Shown here in pieces: positions 15,448 through 24,725 of a stretch of 38,091 bases of DNA; position 1 is the stretch's first letter, and the number at the start of each line of letters is the position of its first letter. Location of the stretch: contig NZ_RHOK01000021.1 of assembly GCF_003946175.1 (NCBI RefSeq), positions 1 to 38,091 on the forward strand, written 5' to 3'. The notes below the pieces were generated by a model. It had not been told where the DNA came from. It ran no database searches and saw nothing but the letters and a program-made list of their open reading frames with translations. The position numbers were made by a program, and so were the translations under genes. The stretch is from Lacticaseibacillus suibinensis. Its GTDB lineage: Bacteria > Bacillota > Bacilli > Lactobacillales > Lactobacillaceae.

Positions 15448-15878
15448 CAGTCTTCAATCCTTTCGTGAATGGCTGCCGCGATGGCCTGCAGCTGCTTCGT
15501 GTCGTATTGGTCGGTGTGGTCGCCAAAGTGGATGGCAAAATCATCCTGGTCGGAGTAGCGTGGCAGCAGGTGAATATGAGAATGGAAGACGCTTTGGTAA
15601 GCCACGGTCCCATTGTTGTTCATGATATTCATGCCGACAATCCGCGGATCGCTGGCTTTAATGGCCTTGGCAATTTTAGGCACGCGGGAGAACACCGCGG
15701 CAGCTAGGTCGGCATCATAAGCAAAAATGTCCGGTACGTGCACCTTAGGCACTAGCAGCGTGTGGCCCGGTGTCACTTGTGAGATGTCAAGGAACGCTTT
15801 GACCACGTCATCTTCATAGACAGTGACGCTGGGAATGTCTCCCGCGATGATTTTGCAAAAAATACAGTCTTCAGCCAT
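15447..15878 (-). CDS. hit: HIT family nucleotide-binding protein
   Basis: This is a 143-residue histidine-triad hydrolase of the Hint type, which splits adenosine phosphoramidates and similar nucleotides. The triad HSHIHLLPR places histidines at 99, 101 and 103. CIFC at 5-8 may be part of the zinc site seen in many bacterial members. GAAAGAGGG precedes the ATG at 15878. It is transcribed divergently from ecsAB and is coupled to the downstream yhaH-like gene, as in Bacillus. Its physiological substrate is not established. Confidence 0.92.
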   Translation of the reverse strand: MAEDCIFCKIIAGDIPSVTVYEDDVVKAFLDISQVTPGHTLLVPKVHVPDIFAYDADLAAAVFSRVPKIAKAIKASDPRIVGMNIMNNNGTVAYQSVFHSHIHLLPRYSDQDDFAIHFGDHTDQYDTKQLQAIAAAIHERIED

Positions 15879-15917
15879 GGTGTTTTCCCTCTTTCGTAAA
15901 CGTTTCGGTTATTTCCA

Positions 15918-15926
15918 TGCTATCAT
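15918..15926 (+). promoter_or_regulatory. ecsAB extended -10 promoter
   Basis: TGCTATCAT fits TGnTAtnAT, 38 bases before ecsA, within the 85-base divergent region between hit and ecsA. Confidence 0.5.
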
Positions 15927-15963
15927 AAAATCAAGTAAAAAGTAGCGGAAAGAGGACAGGCTT

Positions 15964-16692
15964 ATGACATTGGCTTTGGAGAACGTGACCGGTGGTTATG
16001 GCAATTTACCGGTGATTAAGAATTTGAGTTTTGAAGTCCCGGATGGCCAAATTGTCGGCCTGATTGGGCTCAATGGGGCGGGCAAGTCCACCACCATCAA
16101 GCACATCATCGGGCTGCTCACCCCAATGCAAGGGGCCATCAAAATCGATGGCCAAACCCTGGCCGAGGCGCCTGAAGCCTACCGGCAGGCGATTGCCTAT
16201 GTCCCAGAAACGCCGGTGCTGTACCCGGAATTGACTTTGAAAGAGCATCTGGAGCTGACGATGATGGCTTACGACTTAGACGCCACAGCCACTTGGCCGC
16301 GGGTCATTGAGATGCTCGAACAGTTCCGGCTGGCCAATAAGCTCGATTGGTTCCCCGCTAACTTCTCTAAAGGGATGAAGCAAAAGGTGATGATTGTGGC
16401 GGCCTTTATGACCAATGCCCGGCTTTATATCATTGATGAACCTTTTACTGGACTGGATCCACTAGCCGTGCATGATTTACTGGACCTTGTCGAGCTGAAG
16501 AAACAGGCGGGCGCCGCGGTGTTGATGTCGACCCATATTTTGGCGACGGCGCAGCAGTATGCGGATCAGTTCGTCTTGTTGAACAATGGCCAAGTCCGCG
16601 CCACAGGCGATTTGACGAGCTTGCAGACGCAGTTCAACTTGGCCGATGCTGACCTTGATGCCATTTACATGGCCATGACGAGGGAGGCATAA
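15964..16692 (+). CDS. ecsA: ABC transporter ATP-binding protein EcsA
   Basis: This is the ATPase of the EcsAB transporter, which in Bacillus affects secretion, intramembrane proteolysis and competence. The 242 residues carry Walker A GLNGAGKST (35-43), a variant signature FSKGMKQ (134-140) and Walker B LYIIDEP (154-160). AAAGAGGAC precedes the ATG. The membrane partner ecsB starts two bases after the stop. The exported substrate is not known. Assignment rests on the sequence pattern and on the hit/prsA neighbourhood, which is the Bacillus arrangement. Confidence 0.92.
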   Translation: MTLALENVTGGYGNLPVIKNLSFEVPDGQIVGLIGLNGAGKSTTIKHIIGLLTPMQGAIKIDGQTLAEAPEAYRQAIAYVPETPVLYPELTLKEHLELTMMAYDLDATATWPRVIEMLEQFRLANKLDWFPANFSKGMKQKVMIVAAFMTNARLYIIDEPFTGLDPLAVHDLLDLVELKKQAGAAVLMSTHILATAQQYADQFVLLNNGQVRATGDLTSLQTQFNLADADLDAIYMAMTREA

Positions 16693-16694
16693 GC

Positions 16695-17897
16695 ATGGGC
16701 ACATTGTGGCGCACGCGCTTGCGGCAACATCAAAAACAACAATTTAAATATCTGCAGCTTGTCTTCAATGACCATTTTGTCCTGGTACTGGTGATATTGG
16801 TAGGCGCGTTGCTGTACGGCTACAGCCAGCTGGTGAAAACCCTGGTGCCTGCCTGGTGGCTGCGGCCGCTGCTGGCGCTGATTTTGACGGCGCTGCTGAG
16901 CTTCGGCCAGTTAGCTACGCTGGTCGCGCCGGCTGATGGCACGTTCTTGTTGCCCCAGACTTCCGCTTTTGCCAAATTTCTGTTTAAGGCGCGTCGGTAT
17001 AGTTTGCTGCTGCCAAGCGTGGTGTTGGCCTTAGGGGCGTTGGCCAGTGTGCCGCTGCTGGCGGTATTGAAGATAGATCCTCTAAGCGGGGGCTTGACCC
17101 TCGCGGCGGCCTTAATCATGTTTAAAGATAGCGACTTATGGCTGGCACTGATCAGGTCTTATCAAGGGGCTTGGCCAATCTGGCTGCGGCGGGTGAGCTT
17201 GCTGGTGGTGGCCTTCGTCAGTGTGACGGCCGCGCTTTACTGGCATCCGGCATTAGCAATGGTGGTGGCTTTGGCTCTGGATCTGACTTTGCGCTGGCGC
17301 ATTGGCGAGCACTTTGCCCCAGAGCGCCTCGACTGGCTGACCTTGATTGCCAATGAAGACAAACGGATGGATCGGCTGTATCGCTTCTATAATCTGTTTA
17401 CCGATGTGCCAGGCCTGAGCGGCGGCGTGCGGCGCCGGCGGTGGTTAGATGGCATTGCTAAGCTGATTCGGCCCAACCACAGTCATACCTGGGCGTATCT
17501 GTACTGGCGGGGCTTTTTGCGGCAAACCACTTATCTGGGCCTCTATGTGCGGCTGGCCGTTGTGGGGGCTGCGGTCCTCATGTTGCTGAAGACTTGGTGG
17601 CTGGCGGGCTTGGTTGGCATCTTGTTTGTGTATTTAGTGGGCTTTCAGCTACTCCCACTGGCCGGGGCTTACGACGAAAATGTCTTCGCGCAACTTTACC
17701 CGGTACCAACGACGCAGCGGCCGCGGGCGTTCCAGCATCTGACTGGGGTGCTGCTCGGCCTTTTGGCAGTGCTGCTGGCTGTCGGGCCGGCGCTGATGGG
17801 GCGATGGCTGATTGCTGGCCTGGTTTTGGCCTGCGGCGCGGTGTTTGCTGGCGGTTTTGCATACTGGTATGTGCCGTGGCGGTTGCAGCGCCACTAA
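16695..17897 (+). CDS. ecsB: ABC transporter permease EcsB
   Basis: This 400-residue integral membrane protein is the partner of EcsA. Several hydrophobic segments are visible, near residues 31-48, 55-78, 98-122, 170-195, 280-320 and 345-395. A basic N-terminus (RTRLRQHQKQQFKYLQLVFNDH) is typical of EcsB. GGGAGG lies within the end of ecsA, so the genes are coupled. No clear terminator follows; a promoter for the next gene begins 26 bases after the stop. The family call is by overall pattern and position. Confidence 0.88.
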   Translation: MGTLWRTRLRQHQKQQFKYLQLVFNDHFVLVLVILVGALLYGYSQLVKTLVPAWWLRPLLALILTALLSFGQLATLVAPADGTFLLPQTSAFAKFLFKARRYSLLLPSVVLALGALASVPLLAVLKIDPLSGGLTLAAALIMFKDSDLWLALIRSYQGAWPIWLRRVSLLVVAFVSVTAALYWHPALAMVVALALDLTLRWRIGEHFAPERLDWLTLIANEDKRMDRLYRFYNLFTDVPGLSGGVRRRRWLDGIAKLIRPNHSHTWAYLYWRGFLRQTTYLGLYVRLAVVGAAVLMLLKTWWLAGLVGILFVYLVGFQLLPLAGAYDENVFAQLYPVPTTQRPRAFQHLTGVLLGLLAVLLAVGPALMGRWLIAGLVLACGAVFAGGFAYWYVPWRLQRH

Positions 17898-17922
17898 AAA
17901 GCGCTGGCCGGCCGGTGAGGGC

Positions 17923-17952
17923 TTGACGTCAGCGTAGGGCCTTGGGTAAGAT
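17923..17952 (+). promoter_or_regulatory. Promoter of the ccrZ/ytmP-like gene
   Basis: TTGACG at 17923-17928 and TAAGAT at 17947-17952 are separated by 18 bases. Confidence 0.65.
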
Positions 17953-18035
17953 GAAGTATCTGATTGTTCGGTCCCGATTTTTGGGGAAATTTTGGCCTTT
18001 GCTACAGGCAGCAGGGCCCAAGGAGGCGGCGGGCA

Positions 18036-18803
18036 TTGTTTGATTTGGAACCGGGATGGTCGCTTGAGCCCATCGGTGGTACGACCGGCGGCGCCTTCAT
18101 GGGCGTTTATGCCCATGAGAAATTCTTTTTAAAACGCAATGCGTCCCCCTTTTTGGCGGCCTTATCCGTTGAGGGCATTACCCCGAAACTGATTTGGACC
18201 AAACGCATGGCTACCGGTGATATTCTCACCGCCCAAGACTGGGTCAACGGTCAAACCCTCAGCCGCACGCAAATGAATTCGGCGATGGTGGCCAAACTGC
18301 TGGCTAAGGTGCACAATTCAGTGTTATTGCGCCGAATGCTCCGCAAAGTCGGCGGGCGCCCGCAAACCCCGAAACAGCTAGTGGACCACTATTTGGTCAA
18401 TCTCGCCCCTGAGTTGCGCCAGCATCCACTGGTGCAAGCCACGATTGCGGCGTTGCATCACTTGCCGCCAGTCGCTACTGACTTGCGCGTATGCCATGGT
18501 GACCTCAACCACAAAAACTGGCTCTTATCCGATTCCCAGCAGCTTTACCTGGTCGACTGGGATCAAGCGAGCCTGGGCGATATCGCCTTTGATCTCAGCG
18601 TGGTTCTGATCAACTATGTGCCGCGCGGGGAGTGGCCCCAGTGGCTCGCCGCTTATGGCTGCGAACTGACTGATGATTTGCTGGCCCGCATCACTTGGTA
18701 CGGCGAACTGCACTTGTTGCACGAAATTAATCAACAGCTTGGTCAGCAGCGTTATACCGAAATGAACCAGGCCCTGCGCCAGTTGCAACAACTGATGAAA
18801 TAG
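18036..18803 (+). CDS. ccrZ: Phosphotransferase of the YtmP/CcrZ family
   Basis: This choline/aminoglycoside kinase-like protein has 255 residues from a TTG at 18036, chosen because AAGGAGG at 18020-18026 lies nine bases before it. The alternative ATG at 17964 adds an Arg-rich stretch with no ribosome binding site. The kinase catalytic loop HGDLNHKN is at 154-161 and the metal-binding aspartates are in VDWDQAS (174-176). It sits directly before trmB, the position of ytmP in Bacillus and of ccrZ in pneumococcus. There CcrZ couples cell division to replication initiation through DnaA. That function here is inferred from family and synteny, not shown by the sequence. Confidence 0.82.
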   Translation: MFDLEPGWSLEPIGGTTGGAFMGVYAHEKFFLKRNASPFLAALSVEGITPKLIWTKRMATGDILTAQDWVNGQTLSRTQMNSAMVAKLLAKVHNSVLLRRMLRKVGGRPQTPKQLVDHYLVNLAPELRQHPLVQATIAALHHLPPVATDLRVCHGDLNHKNWLLSDSQQLYLVDWDQASLGDIAFDLSVVLINYVPRGEWPQWLAAYGCELTDDLLARITWYGELHLLHEINQQLGQQRYTEMNQALRQLQQLMK

Positions 18804-18808
18804 ACGAA

Positions 18809-18835
18809 CGGACCCGAGCCAAATGCTCGGGTCCG
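18809..18835 (+). terminator. Hairpin between ccrZ and trmB
   Basis: A perfect 11-bp stem CGGACCCGAGC/GCTCGGGTCCG with a five-base loop is present, but only CTTCAT follows. It may be a partial terminator or an RNA-stabilising stem. Confidence 0.6.
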
Positions 18836-18874
18836 CTTCATGTCGAGGATAGATTAAAGGAGATTAACGATTTT

Positions 18875-19522
18875 ATGCGATTAAGAAACAAACCTTGGGC
18901 GGCGCCGCTCATTGCCGCCAATCCTGACCTGATCAGTGTGCGGCCAGTTGACATGGCAGGCAAATGGCAGGGGAAATTCAGCCAAACGCAACCGCTCTAC
19001 TTAGAAGTGGGCTCCGGCAAAGGTCAATTCATTATCGAAATGGCCAAAGCCCATCCTGATCGCAACTACATTGCCTTAGAAATTCAGGAAGTGGCGATTG
19101 CGTACATCTTGCGCAAGCAGGTCGCCTTGCAACTGCCCAACCTGCACCTGGTGTTAGGGGATGGGGCAGATTTGACGGACTATTTTGCGCCTGCCGAAGT
19201 GGCCGGTTTGTTCTTGAATTTCTCCGATCCCTGGCCGAAGTCGCGGCACGAAAAACGGCGTCTGACTTATCGCCACTTTTTGCAGCAGTATCAAGCCATC
19301 ATGGCGCCAAACGGGATTTTGCAATTCAAAACCGATAACCAGGGCTTGTTTGAATTCTCGATGGTTAGCATGAATAATTACGGCATGGTGTTTGACCTGG
19401 TGGCACTGGACCTCCATCACGATCCGCGGGTCACCGATAACATCGAAACCGAGTATGAGCACAAGTTCAGCAGTCAAGGCGGGCGTATTTATGAGCTGGT
19501 GGCGCGATTTCCCCAGGCTTAA
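18875..19522 (+). CDS. trmB: tRNA (guanine-N7-)-methyltransferase TrmB
   Basis: TrmB uses S-adenosylmethionine to make m7G46 in tRNA. The 215 residues show the SAM-binding motif [10 protein letters not shown] (about 43-52), ALEIQE (68-73), and the family block [16 protein letters not shown] (about 114-129). AAAGGAG is at 18856-18862, a little far (12 bases) from the ATG. Its last four bases overlap the end of the convergent small gene at 19519. The ytmP-trmB pair is conserved in Firmicutes. Confidence 0.94.
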   Translation: MRLRNKPWAAPLIAANPDLISVRPVDMAGKWQGKFSQTQPLYLEVGSGKGQFIIEMAKAHPDRNYIALEIQEVAIAYILRKQVALQLPNLHLVLGDGADLTDYFAPAEVAGLFLNFSDPWPKSRHEKRRLTYRHFLQQYQAIMAPNGILQFKTDNQGLFEFSMVSMNNYGMVFDLVALDLHHDPRVTDNIETEYEHKFSSQGGRIYELVARFPQA

Positions 19523-19827
19523 CGTTCAGCGCGGTTAAGGCTGAGTATATTGCCGGATTCGCTGACCTGGAAGCGATAGATGTCGTGGTCGGTGGTGACG
19601 CCGCCGCGATAACTGGCAACGATTTTGCCGGCGACCAGCGCGGCCTCCGGGGCCATCGTCATCCAGCCACCGGTGATTTGGGCAGGCTCGACAATGACCG
19701 GCTTGATCTGGTTAAACAGCCGATTTGGCAGCAGACGGTGCCAGTACAGGTGATTGAGTGCCTGCGCGCCGAGGCCGACCAAAGTGGCTGTCGCCACAAA
19801 CGTTAGGGCTTGATGCGATTTTTTCAT
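19519..19827 (-). CDS. Small exported or membrane-anchored protein, function unknown
   Basis: This 102-residue protein starts [24 protein letters not shown], a positively charged end plus a hydrophobic segment (about 8-24) that could be a signal peptide or membrane anchor. The rest is soluble, with GGWMTMAPE, and ends [15 protein letters not shown], suggesting a small extracellular beta domain. I do not recognise the family. AAGGAGCC lies seven bases before the ATG, and coding character is convincing. It converges on trmB and their ends overlap by four bases, so no terminator hairpin separates them. Confidence 0.75.
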   Translation of the reverse strand: MKKSHQALTFVATATLVGLGAQALNHLYWHRLLPNRLFNQIKPVIVEPAQITGGWMTMAPEAALVAGKIVASYRGGVTTDHDIYRFQVSESGNILSLNRAER

Positions 19828-19882
19828 AAGGCAAGGCTCCTTCTTGTTTTCTTCAGTATAGCGGAAACTGCGCAGAAGGGCA

Positions 19883-19911
19883 TTGCAAATTGGCTGGGAA
19901 CGCCGTATAAT
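19883..19911 (+). promoter_or_regulatory. ytpP promoter
   Basis: TTGCAA (19883-19888) and consensus TATAAT (19906-19911) have a 17-base spacer. Confidence 0.8.
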
Positions 19912-19941
19912 TTCCTTATTAAAAGTTAGTAGGAGGCAAAC

Positions 19942-20262
19942 ATGAAAGAGTTTAGTTCAGACGCAGAAATCTTGACCGCAGCCAAGGCTGACGGCAAGCA
20001 AATGTTGTTCTTCACCGCCGGCTGGTGCCCAGATTGCGCTTTTATCAAACCGGCAATGCCTGAGATTGAAGCGGATTATCCAGACTATACCTTTATCAAA
20101 GTCGACCGCGATGATAATATTAAGGTCGCGCAAGAAATGGGCGTCATGGGAATCCCAAGTTTCATTGCCTTTGAAAACGGCAAGGAAATCGGGCGGTTTG
20201 TGAACAAAGACCGCAAGACCAAGCAGCAGGTCGAAGACTTCATCACGGGATTGCCCGCCTAA
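19942..20262 (+). CDS. ytpP: Thioredoxin-like protein YtpP
   Basis: This 106-residue single-domain thioredoxin-fold protein has the active site WCPDC (Trp28, Cys29, Cys32) in place of the usual WCGPC, and the cis-proline region MGIPSFI. It probably reduces disulfides or bacillithiol-like adducts in the cytoplasm; the partner is unknown. TAGGAGG precedes the ATG. It is followed after 22 bases by ytpR in one operon, as in Bacillus (ytpP-ytpQ-ytpR, with ytpQ missing here). Confidence 0.9.
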   Translation: MKEFSSDAEILTAAKADGKQMLFFTAGWCPDCAFIKPAMPEIEADYPDYTFIKVDRDDNIKVAQEMGVMGIPSFIAFENGKEIGRFVNKDRKTKQQVEDFITGLPA

Positions 20263-20284
20263 AACGTTGCAGGGAGGCAATTTT

Positions 20285-20914
20285 TTGATTACCACGTATA
20301 ACAAACCAGCACTGGGCGATACTCTGATTGTGGTATTGGCTCAAGACACGGCTGAGGAAACCACCAAACAAGCGAACGGCATCACCGGCATTTATGATGC
20401 CAAAGGCGCGGCGCTTGGCTTCAACTTTTTCGACGTGGCGCGCTTTACGCCGGTTGAAGGTCAGGGGCAGGTCCACTTAACCGTTGACCAGATTAAGGTT
20501 TTGAACCAAGCCATCCAAGGTGCAGGCCTGACCGGCGCATTACCATTAGAAGAAACGCCAAAATTCGTGATTGGTAAAATCATTGATTTTCAGCCGCATC
20601 CTAAGTCCGATCACTTGCATGTGACTCAAGTGGACTTTGGCACGCATCAGGAGCAAATCGTCTGCGGCGCCCCGAACGCTGCTTTAGGCCAAACGGTGGT
20701 CGCCGCGTTGCCTGGCGCTATGATGCCTGATGGTAAAATTATCTGGCCTGGGGAATTGCTCGGCGTACCAAGTTTTGGCATGCTGTGCGCGGCGCGAGAA
20801 CTCGCCATTCCAGGGGCACCAGCGGCCCGCGGCATTTTGCTGATGCCAGACGACCTTGCTGCCGGTAGCGAATTTGATTTTAAACAAGCAGAAGCAGTAG
20901 TTGCTGCTTCCTAA
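20285..20914 (+). CDS. ytpR: YtpR, tRNA-binding domain protein
   Basis: This 209-residue protein has a C-terminal EMAP/Arc1p-type tRNA-binding OB fold (about 98-200), including FVIGKIIDFQPHPKSDHLHV, VCGAPN and GMLCAARELAI, as in the N-terminus of the phenylalanyl-tRNA synthetase beta chain. The N-terminal 90 residues are a YtpR-specific domain. The start is a TTG at 20285, eight bases after AGGGAGG at 20271-20277; the open frame also runs upstream to another TTG at 20267 that has no suitable site. The role in tRNA binding is inferred from the domain. A terminator follows. Confidence 0.88.
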   Translation: MITTYNKPALGDTLIVVLAQDTAEETTKQANGITGIYDAKGAALGFNFFDVARFTPVEGQGQVHLTVDQIKVLNQAIQGAGLTGALPLEETPKFVIGKIIDFQPHPKSDHLHVTQVDFGTHQEQIVCGAPNAALGQTVVAALPGAMMPDGKIIWPGELLGVPSFGMLCAARELAIPGAPAARGILLMPDDLAAGSEFDFKQAEAVVAAS

Positions 20915-20921
20915 CCACTTC

Positions 20922-20946
20922 GACTCGAGTAATCGAGTCTTTTTTT
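20922..20946 (+). terminator. Terminator after ytpR
   Basis: GACTCGA/TCGAGTC with a four-base loop is followed by seven T residues. Confidence 0.82.
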
Positions 20947-20997
20947 GGCTAAAAATTGTGGTTTTTGCTGGTGGGGCTAAGCATTCGAGCGGGCCTA

Positions 20998-21006
20998 TGC
21001 TAAAAT
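20998..21006 (+). promoter_or_regulatory. sftA extended -10 promoter
   Basis: TGCTAAAAT, the same nine bases as before the PBP gene, lies 32 bases before the sftA start codon. No clear -35 box. Confidence 0.5.
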
Positions 21007-21038
21007 GAAAACAGCATGAAAAAGAGAGGAAGCGGACT

Positions 21039-23318
21039 ATGCCGCATTATGATGGGCCTGCTTTTAACCGCAGCCACCACCCGCATTCAGAATATCAAGC
21101 AGCCAAGCCGGCACATCGGCCCACTGCGCCAGCGGCAGTCGCACCTGCGTATCAAGTCGATCCCTTTGACGCCTTGCAGACGCCGGCTAGTGTGGCGACG
21201 CGGCAGCAGCATCGGGTTAACTATGAACAAATTCGCGTCCAACTAGCCGTAGATCCCGCGCAGCTTTACGTTCTCGCCGCGCCAGATGATCAAACGCCTT
21301 GGGCTACTGATCAAACACCGCCTCAAGCCGAACCGACGCCCAATGCACCTGAAACACCGGGCGATGATGCCTTGTCAGCCCAGCCTGCGCCGGCCGCTAC
21401 CAGTGCCACCAGCACCGCTGAAGCTCAGCCTGTTGTCTCATCCGAGGCGACTGACGCGACCGGCCAAGCGGCTGAGGCGATCACTTCGCAAACAGCGTCT
21501 GAAACAGCCTTAACCTCGCCAGTGCCGCAATTGAACACTGCCAGTGATGCCGCCCAGGCCGACCTCGATGCGCAGATCAGCGCCAATGCCGCGGCAGCAA
21601 GTACCGAAGACCAGCGACCGGCCACGGTGACGGAACTGGTGGCAAATGCCAAGCCGGAGTCGACAGCGACCCCACCGCGGCACCATGGCACCAGGCCTAA
21701 TCCCTTCGCTGTGCGCGCTTCGGTGCGTGATTACTTGAAAATGAAGAAAGCGGCCGCCAAAGCTGCCAAGGAAAGCCAGCCAGCGCCCCAGGCGGCAGCC
21801 GCTAAACCACTGCCGTCAGCCCAAATGCGGCGCCAAACCGCACCGGTAGCGCCAGTTGCGGCCGAAAAGACAGCAACGAAGCAAGTGGTCCCCCCGACGG
21901 CTGCTTATCAGTTGCCGCCGCTTACCTTGTTGAGTGATCCCGTGCACCAAGATACCAGCGAGCAGCAGACCTGGGTCGCGCAGCAAACTGAAACCTTGAA
22001 CGCAGCCTTGGCTTCATTCAACGTCGAGGCCCAAGTAGTGGCCAGCACCGTCGGCCCAACGGTCACTCAGTTTCAGATCAAGCTCGCTCCTGGGGTGAAG
22101 GTCAATAAAATCACCAACCTTACCGATGATTTAAAACTGGCACTAGCCGCTAAAGACATTCGCATCGAAGCGCCAATCCCTGGCAAAAGCACGGTTGGCA
22201 TCGAAATTCCCAACCGCAAACCGCGCCCGGTGATGCTCAAAGAAGTGCTGGCGGCGCCAGCGTTCCAAACCGCGATCTCACCGCTAACCATTGCGTTAGG
22301 GGTGGACTTGTTCGGCAAGCCTGTGGTGACCAACCTCGCGAAAATGCCGCATGGTTTAATCGCCGGGGCTACCGGGGCCGGAAAATCGGTTTTCATCAAC
22401 AGTCTGATTACCTCGCTACTTTACAAGGCAACGCCGCGGCAAGTGCGCCTGCTGCTGATCGACCCGAAAGCGGTGGAATTGGCCGTTTATAATGGACTGC
22501 CGCATTTGGTTGCCCCAGTGGTTTCGGATCCTAAAGCGGCCTCCGCCGCATTGAAGTGGGCGGTCGGCGAAATGGAAGCCCGCTACGAAAAAATGGCGGC
22601 GGCTAATGTCCGCAGCTTGGCGCAATTCAACGATAAAGCGCGGGCGCACGGCGATGACGCTGCGGTCATGCCAAGTATTGTGATCATCATCGATGAATTG
22701 GCCGATTTAATGATGGTGGCGGCCAGTGAGGTGCAAGATTACATCGCTCGCATCACCGCCAAGGCCAGGGCGGCGGGCATCCACTTGATTGTCGCCACCC
22801 AGCGGCCGAGTGTGGATGTGATTACCGGCACCATCAAGAATAACATTCCGACGCGGATTGCGTTTATGGTGGCCAGCCAGGTCGACTCGCGGACCATCAT
22901 CGACCATGCCGGCGCCGAAACCTTGCTCGGCCGAGGCGACATGTTGTTCTTGGGCAACGGGGCCAGCCAGCCCATTCGCTTGCAAGGCACCTTCATCGAC
23001 CGAGAGCTGGATGCGATTACTGATTTTGTCCGCAACCAACAACCACCGCAGTATCTGTTTGATCCTAGCCGGCTGGTGGCCAAGGCCCAGGCGATTGAGG
23101 CGCAAGACGAGTTGTTCCCACAAGTGCTGAGTTACGTGGCCAGCGAGCAAACCGTGTCCACGTCGCAGCTGCAGCGCAAGTTTGCCATTGGCTATAACCG
23201 CGCGGCGAAGCTGATCGATGAGCTAGAAATGCGGCATTATGTTTCACCCGCCAATGGTTCCAAACCGCGGGATGTCTATCTAAACAAAGAAGATTTGCCC
23301 CAGCCGCAGCCGCGGTAG
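21039..23318 (+). CDS. sftA: DNA translocase SftA (soluble FtsK/SpoIIIE type)
   Basis: This 759-residue motor moves chromosomal DNA away from the closing septum. It has no membrane segments at the N-terminus, unlike SpoIIIE, and it follows ytpR, the Bacillus sftA (ytpS) position. Residues 1 to about 300 are low-complexity, rich in Ala, Pro, Thr and Gln. The FtsK motor follows, with Walker A GATGAGKS (443-450), Walker B IIIDELADL (Asp552, Glu553) and ATQRPSVDVITG. A C-terminal gamma winged helix (about 695-750) should read orienting DNA sequences. GAGAGGAAG lies before the ATG at 21039. murC follows after 24 bases, probably on the same transcript. Confidence 0.9.
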   Translation: MPHYDGPAFNRSHHPHSEYQAAKPAHRPTAPAAVAPAYQVDPFDALQTPASVATRQQHRVNYEQIRVQLAVDPAQLYVLAAPDDQTPWATDQTPPQAEPTPNAPETPGDDALSAQPAPAATSATSTAEAQPVVSSEATDATGQAAEAITSQTASETALTSPVPQLNTASDAAQADLDAQISANAAAASTEDQRPATVTELVANAKPESTATPPRHHGTRPNPFAVRASVRDYLKMKKAAAKAAKESQPAPQAAAAKPLPSAQMRRQTAPVAPVAAEKTATKQVVPPTAAYQLPPLTLLSDPVHQDTSEQQTWVAQQTETLNAALASFNVEAQVVASTVGPTVTQFQIKLAPGVKVNKITNLTDDLKLALAAKDIRIEAPIPGKSTVGIEIPNRKPRPVMLKEVLAAPAFQTAISPLTIALGVDLFGKPVVTNLAKMPHGLIAGATGAGKSVFINSLITSLLYKATPRQVRLLLIDPKAVELAVYNGLPHLVAPVVSDPKAASAALKWAVGEMEARYEKMAAANVRSLAQFNDKARAHGDDAAVMPSIVIIIDELADLMMVAASEVQDYIARITAKARAAGIHLIVATQRPSVDVITGTIKNNIPTRIAFMVASQVDSRTIIDHAGAETLLGRGDMLFLGNGASQPIRLQGTFIDRELDAITDFVRNQQPPQYLFDPSRLVAKAQAIEAQDELFPQVLSYVASEQTVSTSQLQRKFAIGYNRAAKLIDELEMRHYVSPANGSKPRDVYLNKEDLPQPQPR

Positions 23319-23342
23319 GGCTTAAACGAAAGAGGCTACATG

Positions 23343-24647
23343 ATGACAGAGGAAATTGACTACTTTATTGGTATCAAAGGTTCAGGCATGAGCGCGCTGG
23401 CGTTGATTTTGCATGATTTGGGCCATCAAGTCCTAGGCTCCGATATTACGCAGTACACCTTCACTCAAAAAGGGCTGGAAGCTGCGGGCATCGAAACATT
23501 GCCCTTTGATGCAGCGAATATCAAACCAGGCTACACGATTATCTGTGGGAACAGCTTCACCGATGAACATCCGGAAGTGAAGGCCGCCAAGGCGCTAGGT
23601 CTCAAGTTCTATCGTTATCATGAATACCTTGGCGAACTGCTGAGTCATTACACCAGCATTGGCGTTGCCGGTGCGCATGGCAAAACCAGCACCACCGGGT
23701 TGTTGGCCCATACCTTAAGCGGCATCGACAAAACCAGTTATCTGATTGGTGACGGCACCGGCAAAGGCACGCCAGATTCCAAATTCTTCGTGTTTGAAGC
23801 TGACGAATATCGCCGTCACTTTCTGGCTTACAGCCCTGATTATCTGATTATGACCAACATCGACTTTGATCATCCGGATTATTACACCGGCATTGAAGAC
23901 GTGTACGATGCCTTTGAAACCGAAGGCAAGCAGGTCAAAAAGGCCATTTTCGCCTGGGGCGATGATCCTTGGTTGCGTAAGCTTGATGTCAAGGTGCCCG
24001 TATATTACTACGGCGAATCTGACCAAGATGATTACCAAGCCAAAAACATCAAGCGTACGCCGGAAGGTTCCAGCTTTGATGCCTATCATAAAGACCAACT
24101 GTTGGGCCACTTCTTCGTGCCGCTGTTCGGTGAACATAGTGTGCTGAACGCCTTGGCGGTGGTCGCGGTTAGCGATGCGGAAGGCCTGAATCCCGATTAT
24201 ATTGCCCGTGAGCTGGCAAGCTTCTCTGGGGTTAAGCGCCGCTTCTCGGAAACAGACATCAACGGTACGGTCATCATTGATGATTACGCGCACCATCCAA
24301 ATGAAATCAAGGCGACCTTGGATGCGGCCCGCCAGAAGTTCCCGGACCGCGAATTGGTGGCGGTGTTCCAGCCGCACACTTATTCACGGACGATTGCTTA
24401 CCTGGACGATTTTGCCCAAGTGCTGAGCCAAGCCGATGCGGTTTACGTGACCCCAATTTTTAGCTCCGCCCGCGAAACCTCTGGTTCGGTTAGCGCCGAA
24501 GATGTGGTCGCTAAACTGAAAAATGGCGGCGAAGTCCTGCATGAGGACGATATGACGTCGCTGCTGAAGCACAAAAATGCCGCGATTGTCTTCATGGGTG
24601 CCGGGGATGTGCAGAAATATGAGCGCGCTTTTGAGGCCAAACTTTAA
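23343..24647 (+). CDS. murC: UDP-N-acetylmuramate--L-alanine ligase
   Basis: MurC adds the first amino acid, L-alanine, to UDP-MurNAc in cytoplasmic peptidoglycan synthesis, using ATP. The 434 residues show [16 protein letters not shown] near the N-terminus, the ATP-binding loop [10 protein letters not shown] at 110-119, [10 protein letters not shown] and DDYAHHPNE. Two ATG codons lie side by side (23340 and 23343). The second has better spacing (seven bases) to GAAAGAGG at 23328-23335, so I chose it, but either is possible. It follows sftA as in Bacillus and is probably cotranscribed with it. No terminator hairpin is visible after it. Confidence 0.94.
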   Translation: MTEEIDYFIGIKGSGMSALALILHDLGHQVLGSDITQYTFTQKGLEAAGIETLPFDAANIKPGYTIICGNSFTDEHPEVKAAKALGLKFYRYHEYLGELLSHYTSIGVAGAHGKTSTTGLLAHTLSGIDKTSYLIGDGTGKGTPDSKFFVFEADEYRRHFLAYSPDYLIMTNIDFDHPDYYTGIEDVYDAFETEGKQVKKAIFAWGDDPWLRKLDVKVPVYYYGESDQDDYQAKNIKRTPEGSSFDAYHKDQLLGHFFVPLFGEHSVLNALAVVAVSDAEGLNPDYIARELASFSGVKRRFSETDINGTVIIDDYAHHPNEIKATLDAARQKFPDRELVAVFQPHTYSRTIAYLDDFAQVLSQADAVYVTPIFSSARETSGSVSAEDVVAKLKNGGEVLHEDDMTSLLKHKNAAIVFMGAGDVQKYERAFEAKL

Positions 24648-24684
24648 TATCCGCCTAAAGTCGTATCCGGTTGTTTGTTATCTT

Positions 24685-24693
24685 TGGTATACT
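24685..24693 (+). promoter_or_regulatory. Extended -10 promoter of the BI-1-like gene
   Basis: TGGTATACT fits TGnTATACT, 33 bases before the start. A TTGTTT at 24671 is too close to serve as a normal -35. Confidence 0.55.
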
Positions 24694-24725
24694 GAGAGGC
24701 AAAGATTCATGAAAGGAATGATCTC

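Noticed and set aside
15896-15912. cre-like palindrome AAACGTTT between hit and ecsA
   Set aside because: Only the core matches; the outer bases do not fit the cre consensus, unlike the site at 36746.
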